This document shows, one piece after another, positions 55,748 to 64,000 of a stretch of DNA of 64,000 nucleotides. Source of the stretch: Echria macrotheca (taxonomy: Eukaryota > Ascomycota > Sordariomycetes > Sordariales > Schizotheciaceae); contig MU839835.1 in the NCBI GenBank assembly GCA_030411725.1, positions 1,116,001-1,180,000 of the forward strand, given 5' to 3'. The notes beneath the pieces are model-generated. The model searched no databases, was not told where the DNA came from, and worked only from the letters and a program-made list of their open reading frames with translations. A program made the translations under genes and the position numbers. Position 1 is the stretch's first letter. Every line of letters begins with the position of its first letter.

Positions 55748-56674
55748 ATGGTCAACTTGAAGTGGTCTGCTCTCTCGCTGCTCGCCTTGCGCGTGGCAGC
55801 TGTCTTCGCCGCAGAAGATGTACGTCCCTAGCGCAGTGTCTGCTGTACTCCTTAAGGCCAAAGCTCTGCTTCTTTGCCGCTCAATTGACTAACTCCCGAC
55901 CACCAGGCCACTTCGGAGGCTGATGCTGCGCCAGAGGCACCCGAGCTCAAGATCGACATCGAGACGACGTTCCCGGATGCCGACATCTTCGGAGTCAAGC
56001 TCGTAAACGGCCGCGCCACCCGTGCTCTCATCGACATCACCAACCATGAGGATGGCCCCATTGATGTCGCTGTCGTGGGGGGTCTGCTCAAGACGACGCA
56101 GCCGCTTCCCGAGGGAACCCCCGAGTCGGCTGCCATCCTGCGCAACCTGACGGCCATGCCCTACAAGCTGTCGATTCCGGCCGGCGAGAAGCAGACTGTC
56201 CCGTACAGCTTCATTCTCGACATGAACCCCCAGGATACCATTGTTGATATCCTGGCTGTTATCTCCAACGAGGCCGGCCAAGTGTTCCAGATCCAGGCGC
56301 ATAGCGGCCCCGCCAGCATTGTCGAGCCTCCGACAAGCATTCTTGATCCTCAGATGTATGTTCATCCTGCCGGTTCCGAAGCCGAGACTGACCCTACGAA
56401 CAGTATTTTCCTCTACCTCGTCCTGACGGGCGTCTTCGGCGGCACCCTCTACTTCGTCTACAAGACCTGGATCGAGACTCTGTTCCCCCAGGCCCGTGTT
56501 AAGCCGACCAAGAAGGCCAAGAAGGAGGTTGTCGAACCCCTTTCGGGCTCCGAATCGGCTGGCGCGACTACGGGTGCCGAGAAGGACTACGACGAGAGCT
56601 GGATCCCCAGCCACCACATCAACCGCCCCGTGGCCAAGCGGGTCAAGAGCGGCCCCGGCAGCAAGAGGCAATAG
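55748..56674 (+). CDS. IRC22: Irc22 / TRAP-alpha-like ER membrane protein
   Basis: Exons 55748-55819 and 55907-56674 (87-bp intron with an ACTAACTC branch), 279 aa. A signal peptide ends near residue 21 (VFAAED). The lumenal domain (about 25-185) has ELKIDIETTFPDADIFGVKL, GLLKTTQPLPEGTPESA, RNLTAMPYKLSIPAGEKQTVPY and VDILAVISNEAGQVFQ, matching the translocon-associated protein alpha-like fold of fungal Irc22. A TM helix lies at about 189-211 (FLYLVLTGVFGGTLYFVYKTW), followed by a basic, lysine-rich cytosolic tail. The predicted role is at or near the Sec61 translocon in ER protein biogenesis. The yeast name comes from a recombination-foci phenotype and says little about mechanism. Confidence 0.88.
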
Positions 56675-57809
56675 GTCCGCCCACTTGCTAATGCCAACAG
56701 ATGACGACTTCACGATCGCGGACTGGGTGCGCCGAGCATCTTCAATGGGCTATACACACTGGTAAGATTGCTTTTCGGATCGGGCATTGAGTCGATTCAG
56801 CGAATGGACAGGAACTTTCTTGGGAAGGCAAAAAGTTGTATGGATATCGAGGGCTTGGCATGGTAGCGGCAGGGAATATGTAACATCATCAACTGGGTGG
56901 TAGTTCAATGGCACTGGCTTCGCTCCCGTCTGTGGTCCCTGCTCGGCAAACTGATCCGAATTTGTCTTGGGGGTTAACCATTCACGACAATGTCTCTGGG
57001 AAGGCTAAGCGCGAAGCTGAGTATTAAGTATTCTCAAACAACAGTGATACGCTTTACCGGGTAATGTGCTCCAGCCATAAAGAAGCTGCGAGACAATCAG
57101 ACCGGATAGCTGCCTAATGGTTACAAAAGAAGTTCTGACTATAGCACGGAAGGAGAGAGCAACAAGAAGCGCGACACTGGGCACAACGCCTCTGGTTGAG
57201 AGAGGAAGCGAGCTCGCAATCAGCATGAGCGGGGACCCGCGTCGCGTCTGCCGAAAAAAAAATGAAATAATAAATCATCACACCCTGAATAAATGCGCCC
57301 AAAATTCGAAATTGCGCTCAGAATAACTTTGTCCTCGCCAAAGAAAATCGACAGACTAATTATTCTACTGGAAAGCACCTGCCGACTCCCAGGCCCATTT
57401 GGAATTTTCCCGGTATTTCTCTGGTTGTGGTGTTTTCCTGCAGGAAGACCAGCCAAATTTGGCCGACGCGTCCCGGGTCACCACCCCCCTTGGCTCCTCT
57501 TCCTCCCCGCGTCTTCTAACAAAACCCGAACTTGGTCCTACTGCCACAACCCCTCTCCCTTTTCTTCATCTCCTAGAGAAAGACAAGTAAATCAAGCGCA
57601 TTTATTTTTGAGGTATTTTTCTTGTTCTTCTCTTCTGATTCTCGCTACGCGACAAACAACAACCAGCCCTACCGGCGGCGTACCTACCCTACGACCAGCG
57701 TACCTCTCTTCGGTCGGTTGTCAAGTTTGAGAGACGCGACGCAAACAGATTGAGTTAGTGAAATATTTTCACGGAAAGCGAAGACACCAAAAACCAAAGA
57801 TAATAAAAA
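56675..57809. other. Intergenic, promoter of the AT-hook gene
   Basis: About 1.1 kb. IRC22 3' UTR, then AT-richer DNA, then a C/T-rich leader (about 57,480-57,720). No supported coding region. Confidence 0.5.
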
Positions 57810-58991
57810 ATGGCACCTACCAAACCCACACCGCCCGCCGCGGCGGCCGGCACCGATTCCGCCGATCCCCCGGTCAAACGCGGCCGCGGCCGCCCGCGTC
57901 TCGACCCCTCGCAGAGAAAGGCCAAGCCGGTGCCGTCGGGACGTCCGCGCGGCCGGCCCAAGGGCAGCGGTGGCGTGAAGAAGACTACATCGGCGGTGGC
58001 GAAGAAGGCGGGTACTACCACCCCGGGACGTCGTGGCCGGCCGAGTCGGGCTGCTGTTGCTGCTGCTGCGGAGGCCGCTGCCGCTGCTGCTGAGGCGGAA
58101 GAGGAGGAGGTCGTGAAGACGCCGGCTGCGACCAAGGGAAAGAGGGGGTCGGCGGTCGGGACTACGCCCAAATCTGCGGCGAGCAAAGCTTCGGTGAAGA
58201 AGACTACGCCTGCGCGGGGCGGGCCGGCGGCGAGGAAGGGTGGACGGAGGAGTGCCGGGAAGGCGGCGGTGGTGGAGGAGGAGGAGGAGCCGGTTGGGCC
58301 TCTAGCGGGCGAGGATGAGGAAGAGGAGGAGGATGAAAGTGAGTAGATGTTAGTCTTTTTGCTGTCTCCTCTCGGTCTTTTCGTGTTTTTACTTTTGTCT
58401 GTCTCTTGAGCGACGGTGTCAGCAGTCTTGCCACCTTCCCCCAAGCATGCCATGTCTGTGATGTGTTTCATGGGAGGGGTTGAGGTCTATCTATCCAAGG
58501 CTTCTTCCGCTCGGTTCATGGGGCTATGGCTGTCGGGCTGGTGCCCACTGGCTTCATCCAGGCAGAGTTGGTTTACTACAACCCGCTTTAATGGGATTGA
58601 AGAAATCAATGGGCAAGGGGGGCTGGGAAAAGGGTCTTTTTCCTTTTCAGAAAGGAGTAAATGGTTCAGAAGGCTAGCATACAGGATAGACTGGGCTAAT
58701 GTCACAATGGATTGAGAAACAGACTCCGAACTAAAGGCGGCCCGTGATCACACCGGGACGGCAGCAGCAGCATCATCATCGTCAAGACCTGCTGCTGCCG
58801 CCTCGGAAAACGACAGTGACGAGGTTCGTGATAACACCGGTTTTCTGTCTGGCTTTTTGTAAGAGCGTACCCTCATCATGAACATCCCTATCATACTCCT
58901 GTTCTCTATACACGTTATTCAACTTTGTCCCGTCTGTCATTGCCCGTGTTCCATGGACGACTAATAACACATTTTCCAGGGGCCGTCTTAG
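57810..58991 (+). CDS. AT-hook DNA-binding protein
   Basis: Small basic-then-acidic nuclear protein. Three AT-hook cores are visible: RGRGRPR (24-30), GRPRGRPKG (44-52) and RRGRPSR (74-80), which bind the minor groove of AT-rich DNA. An Ala-rich stretch, Lys/Ala/Thr repeats and a Glu-rich acidic end follow. Unspliced, the frame stops at 58,346 (178 aa). I prefer a three-exon model: 57810-58338, 58723-58823 and 58980-58991 (213 aa). Its donors are GTGAGT and GTTCGT, its acceptors CAG and CCAG with CTAAT-type branches, and it ends ENDSDEGPS. The spliced length is divisible by three and exon 2 is open in exactly that frame. The first intron is long (384 bp). It is likely a chromatin architectural factor; targets unknown. 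Confidence 0.7.
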
Positions 58992-59549
58992 TACTGGGAG
59001 GTTATGGACGCCTAGGTCAAGACGGATGATGGACGAGTGATATGAGATGGCTAGGATAGGATGTTTGAGTTTCGGGGTAAAATCGGCTTTCCTTGGTCAT
59101 GGGTCAAGGCTTTGGGGTTTTGGCGGCTGGTTCCTCTTTGGGGTTGGATGGCAACAGCACCACATGGTATTTTTGGGCTCTTATTCTTGGTCAGATACCT
59201 TCTTTTTCATCGTAGCGATTTGCTGTGTTATTATTCAATGGAAATCATTTACTTGCCAAACTGCGAGGGAGGTAGTGGCCCAAGGTCATCAACGATATGC
59301 ATTTATCTGATATACCATGCCCCGCTAACCTCTCCCTCACTTGGGCGATTGCCAAAACTTAGCGGGTCCGTCGTGTCGACTCAACCTCAGCAAGCTTTCG
59401 CCAGGACTGTTTGTCCATTTCCCTCGCTCCTTCTCACTCCACCCGCCGCCTTTATTTTCCATGAAATGGATGGTGTTGCCAATCCACAATTGTCTGGGGG
59501 GATCATCGTTACCACCTGAGTGAGCCCGGAGAGATTCAACAGCCAAAGG
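58992..59549. other. Intergenic, helicase promoter
   Basis: 558 bases. The 152-codon frame at 59,061-59,519 has no recognisable features and ends just before the helicase start. Probably promoter and leader. Confidence 0.5.
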
Positions 59550-62500
59550 ATGGCAGGCAAGAAAAAAAGCAGTGCGCCAGCGCCTGCACCCACTCCTGCA
59601 CCCTCGGCATCTAGCAGTAAATCAGCCAAAAAGGACACAAAAAAGGCTCCCGCCGAAGATGACTTTATCGTCTTCACAAACTCGGACAAGGACACAAAAG
59701 GACGTCGGGGCGGCCAGGGAAAGTCGGGCGGAGCTGCGTCGTCTGCTGCCGCCGATGCAGAAGCCGCCGCTGGGCCGCCCAAGCCAACAGTCAAGCAGAT
59801 CATAGGTGGCGCATCCTGGACGGGCAAACTGCCCGTCAACCTGCTGTCAGAGCACTGCCAGAAGCAAAAGTGGGAACGCCCAGACTACAACACCATCAAG
59901 ACTGCCGACGGCTTCTCCGTCTTCGTCAGCCTGAGCGCCAAAAACCCAAAGACGGGCGAGGTGACGAAGTTGCCGCCTTTCAAACTCCCACCCAGCCATG
60001 TCCATCTCGCCTACAAGCCGACGGCCCTGGAGGCCAAGCATTTCGCCGCTACCTACGCCCTCTACCGGGTCTGTAGCCAGAAGAACCTCCACATGATGCT
60101 TCCGCCCGATTATAAGGCGCTCTGGAAGGAATTTGAGCTCCTCAAGAAGCAAGACGTTAAGGAAGGCAAGGCCTGGATGTATGAAGCCGATCCTTTCCAA
60201 GCCCTGCGGGAGCGAGAGGAAGCCAAGGCCGCCGCTGAGAAAAAGCGACAGCAGATCCAGGCCGCCAAGGAGAAGGCTGCCAACGAACCTGGAAATGTCC
60301 TCGCTTTAAGGGGGCCTGGCGGTGGTAGTGGCGGCGGTGCGTCTGGTCTCATGCGTGGCTGGGCCACAGTCCCTAAGATCGAGATGGGGAACAAGATGAG
60401 GTCCCAGCTCGAGGATCTGCTCCGCCGGGAGACAGTATGGAATCCGCACGGTGTTGTCATGTCAGCCCGGGATAAAGCAGCCATCGTCAAGGAGTTTAAG
60501 GACTTGGGCTTCCGGCAGAGCCACGTCGAAGAGGCCGTCGAGGAGTGCAAGGACCGCGAGGAGACTCTGGAGTGGCTGCTTGTACACATTCCCGAGGACG
60601 ACCTGCCACGGTGGGCGCTCCCCGAGAGATACACCGCCGGCGTTACCGTTGCCGCCACCGATCTCAAGAAAGAGGGCGTGATCAAGCGCCTTGGCCAGTC
60701 GGGATACTCGGTCGATCTGTGCCGTAAGGTACTCGCTGCGAGCGATGGCGACGAGGGCCGGGCTGCTGAGGCGCTGCAGCGACTGCTCCTCGCCAGCGGG
60801 ATGAATGGAGATCAGCCGGCCCAGGCGGACAGCGATGATTTCTGGAGGAGTCCAGAGGAGTGCTGGGAGGAGGAGATGGCTACCCTCGAGGCGAGCTTTG
60901 GCGACAAGTTTTCGCGGTTGACCGCAGACGTCTGCCAGATTCGCCTGGAGTCTGTCAGAAACGGAACGAATCTCGACGTCAACGCCTCTATGCAGTTTCG
61001 AAGATCACCTCAGTATCCTGCACAAGTCATTCTCTCTCTCGATGCCGCTCTGCCGGCCTATATCAAGCTGAGCATCATTAAAAAAGCCTTAGCTTACTCG
61101 ACGGATTCACTCCAAGGCGAGGAGATGAAGATTTACTTCGTCGCGAGCTGGGTGCAGGAGAACATCAATGATATCATTGAGAAGCCGGGCGCGCTCCGAG
61201 ATGTCGCCTCGGTTGCATCCGCCGTGTCCGAAGAGCCAAGAGCCGTAACAAAGCCACGGAGGAGACGGCCACGGAATCCCCAACCGATCAAGTGGATCAC
61301 AAACCCCCAGAGCAAGAAGAGCTGGCTCGCCCGGATAGAAACGGCAGCCTACAAGAAGATGTTGTCCCAGCGTGAGAGGCTGCCAGCCTGGCAGGTCCGT
61401 CACGACGTCGTGGAGACAGTACTGGAGAATCAAGTCACCATCATCTCGGGAGAGACTGGCTCCGGAAAGTCTACGCAGTCGGTCCAGTTTATTCTGGATG
61501 ATCTGTACAGCAAAGGCCTTGGGGACGGCGCCAACATCATTGTGACACAGCCTCGTCGAATCTCGGCCCTGGGGTTGGCGGACCGCGTGAGTGACGAGCG
61601 GTGCTCCCAGGTTGGACAAGAGGTCGGATATTCGATTCGCGGAGAGAGCAGGACTTCTCCTAACACCAAGATCACGTTTGTGACGACCGGTGTCCTGCTG
61701 CGGCGACTTCAGACATCTGGTGGCCGCGTGGAGGACGTGGTTGCTTCGCTCGCCGATGTCAGCCATGTTGTGGTTGATGAGGTTCACGAGCGCAGCCTCG
61801 ACACCGATTTTCTTCTCAGCATCATCCGCGATGTGCTTTATGTACGTCGAGATCTCAAGCTCATCCTCATGAGCGCCACGCTCGATGCAGCGTCTTTCCG
61901 GGACTATTTTACGGTCGACAGGAAGGGTGTCACTGTTGGCCTGGTCGAGATCGCCGGCCGGACCTTCCCGGTCTCGGACTTTTATCTCGACGATGTGATC
62001 CGGATGACGGGGTTCAGCGTCGGAAACAGATACGACTACTACGATGACGCCAAGCCGTCGGCCGACTCGAGAGATGCGGATCCTATCAACAAGACGATCC
62101 AGAGACTGGGTAGCCGCATCAACTACGATCTTCTTGTCGAGACAGTCAAGGAGATCGACGAGGATCTCGCATCGTTGCATAAGACCGGCGGCATCATGAT
62201 ATTCCTGCCCGGTGTCGCTGAGATCAACCGGGCTTGCAACGCACTCCGCAACATGTCGTCACTCCACGTACTTCCTTTGCACGCCTCTCTCGAGACACGC
62301 GAGCAGAAGAAGGTGTTCGCCAATCCGCCTCCAGGTAAACGGAAGATCGTGGTGGCAACCAACGTGGCCGAGACGTCCATCACGATCGATGATATCGTCG
62401 CCGTTATCGACAGCGGCAGGGTCAAGGAGACATCGTTCGATCCTCAGAACAATATGCGCAAACTGGAGGAGACGTGGGCCTCGCTGGCTGCGTGCAAGCA

Positions 62501-63749
62501 GCGCCGTGGTCGTGCCGGCCGTGTCCAGGCTGGCAAGTGCTACAAGCTATATACGCGAAACCTGGAGGCGCAGATGGCCGAGCGGCCCGAGCCGGAAATC
62601 CGTCGTGTTCCGCTCGAGCAGCTCTGCCTGGCTGTGCGGGCAATGGGCATCCGCGATATCGGCCACTTTCTCTCACGGGCCCCGACCCCGCCGGAAGCCA
62701 CCGCTGTCGAGGGAGCCGTCACGCTGCTCCGGCGCATGGGTGCTCTTGACGGCGAAGAGCTCACGGCGCTGGGTGAGCAGCTCGCGCTGATCCCTGCGGA
62801 CTTGCGCTGCGGAAAGCTCATGGTATTTGGGTCCATTTTTGGATGTCTGGGCGACTGCGTGAACATCGCCGCCATTTTAAGCACCAAAAGTCCGTTCCTC
62901 AGCCCGTCCGAGAAGCGAGACCAAGCGAAGGAGGCCAAGATGCGATTCTCCCGCGGCGACGGGGACCTGTTGACGGACCTTCGCGCGTTCCAAGAGTGGG
63001 ATGCCATGATGAAGGACTACGTCCCACAGCGGCAGGTCCGGGCATTCTGCGACGAGAATTTCCTGTCTTACGCCACGCTGAACGACATCGCCTCGACGAG
63101 GGCCCAGTTCCTGTCAGCACTCTCCGAGATGGGCATCCGCGAGACGGGGAACACAGGGTCATCAGGGTCGATGGCACTGTTGCGGGCGCTGACGGCGTCG
63201 GCTTTCAGCCCGCAGATTGCGCGGATTCAATATCCCGACAAGAAGTTTGCGACATCGGTGTCGGGCGCCGTCGAGCTCGACCCGGAGGCCAAGACTATCC
63301 GGTATTTTGCCCAGGACAGCGGGCGCGTGTTTATTCACCCGGCGAGCACGCTGTTTGATAGCCAGGGGTTCGGGAGTAACGCGGCGTTCCTCTCGTACTT
63401 TACCAAGATGGCGACGAGCAAGATTTTTATTCGGGATTTGACTCGTAGGTTTTTATTTTGTTTTCATCCCCCGTGAACCGAGATACTAATGGTGATAGCA
63501 TTCAACGCGTACACACTCCTCCTCTTCTCCGGGGCCATTGAGCTGGATACGCAGGGCCGCGGGCTCGTAGTTGACGGCTGGCTGCGGCTGCGCGGTTGGG
63601 CGCGGATTGGCGTGCTGGTCTCACGGTTAAGGGGCGTGATTGATCGGCTTATTGCCGCGCGAGTGGAGGATCCGGGTTTGAACCTGGATGGGAACGAGGT
63701 GATTCGGATGGTTGTTAAGCTTATTGAGCTGGATGGGATGGATGCATAA
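59550..63749 (+). CDS. DEAH-box RNA helicase, DHX57/YLR419W type
   Basis: Exons 59550-63444 and 63499-63749 (54-bp intron with an ATACTAATGG branch), 1,381 aa. A low-complexity Lys/Ala/Pro N-terminus (1-80) is followed by a region with LPPFKLPPSHVHLAYKPTA, a UBA-like helical bundle (about 310-350) and an RWD domain (about 431-537). The helicase core has Walker A GETGSGKS (about 633-641), TQPRRISA, DEVHERS (about 742), MSATLD, a FLPGVAEI motif, ATNVAETSIT and QRRGRAGR (about 984). HA2 and OB-fold domains complete the C-terminus. The last splice joins IFIRDLT to PFNAYTLLLFSGAIELD in frame; without it the frame ends in FLFCFHPP. The RWD/UBA/DEAH layout is that of DHX57 and yeast YLR419W, whose cellular role is poorly defined and probably in RNP or ribosome-associated RNA remodelling. 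Confidence 0.93.
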
Positions 63750-64000
63750 ACCCGGGGGTCGGGAGGGCACTGGGTGGTAGCATGAGCCAAGTGAAAACGG
63801 GGTTGGTCTGGTAAAAAGCTGGTTGGGTTGGGTCGGGGAGGTGCATACATGCATTGGTGGTATGGATAGATAGACGGGAGAGGGATAGATATGCATGGTA
63901 GAAGGAATGGCTTGTCCTTGACTTGAGTTATATGCTTTGATGGTTCTTTAGCTTGCATGGTAAGGACTTGTCTGGGTTCCATCAGCTTCCGAGGTATCTA
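63750..64000. other. 3' flank of the helicase gene
   Basis: 251 bases to the window end, probably 3' UTR. The 172-codon minus-strand frame over 63,464-63,982 is antisense to the helicase end and is not credible. Confidence 0.5.

Noticed and set aside
1..64000. CRISPR arrays, rRNA genes (including dispersed 5S), viral or plasmid sequences
   Set aside because: No regularly spaced direct repeats, no 5S core sequence and no viral protein motifs were found; eukaryotic gene structure throughout.

Overview
This window is nuclear DNA of a filamentous ascomycete. Genes carry one to four short GT-AG introns (about 46-190 bp), start sites sit in fungal Kozak contexts, and leaders are pyrimidine-rich. 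The protein set (class I-type chitin synthase, Opy2, CFEM-like receptor, fungal Med5, Irc22) is typical of Pezizomycotina. The closest resemblance I can judge by eye is to Sordariomycetes, probably Sordariales (Neurospora/Chaetomium type). That placement is inference; no database was searched.

Layout. 1-10 kb: the end of an unknown gene, a chitin synthase gene (minus), a 5.5-kb stretch without convincing genes, then OPY2. 11.7-13.3 kb: the DEAD-box helicase DBP5. 15-18 kb: a large secreted-domain/one-TM/proline-rich-tail protein with a CFEM-like cysteine domain. 20-22.4 kb: glutamate-cysteine ligase. 24.5-26 kb: an intron-containing tRNA-Asp and a 14-3-3-like fungal protein. 26-31.8 kb: a gene-poor stretch with one small Cys/His-rich protein and a tRNA-like fragment. 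31.8-35.2 kb: a cytochrome b5/FMN alpha-hydroxy-acid dehydrogenase convergent with a second Cys-domain/one-TM surface protein. 37.3-42.5 kb: Mediator subunit Med5 and an unknown conserved-looking protein. 42.5-48.3 kb: a gene desert holding at least one frameshifted gene fossil. 48.4-55.5 kb: a possible metabolic neighbourhood with a LigB/DODA-type extradiol dioxygenase, an aldehyde-dehydrogenase-like protein that has lost its catalytic residues, a possible 125-aa protein and a CocE-type hydrolase. 55.7-64 kb: ER protein Irc22, an AT-hook protein and a 1,381-aa DEAH-box helicase of the DHX57/YLR419W type.

How the genes relate. This is mostly an ordinary housekeeping and cell-surface region with no operon logic. 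Three separate genes encode the same architecture: cysteine-rich ectodomain, single TM helix and disordered cytoplasmic tail. They suit cell-wall or osmotic sensing and sit on the same contig as a chitin synthase. The 48-55 kb block looks most like an accessory metabolic neighbourhood.

The observations I would follow first are the pseudo-ALDH with a C-terminal membrane anchor, the gene fossil at 47.6-48.2 kb, two GC-AG introns whose non-canonical donors are needed to keep conserved frames, and the near-identical TM module shared by OPY2 and the 33.6-35.2 kb surface protein. I did not find a clear new multi-gene system. Exon boundaries below were derived by hand from frame continuity, splice signals and family resemblance, and should be tested with RNA-seq.
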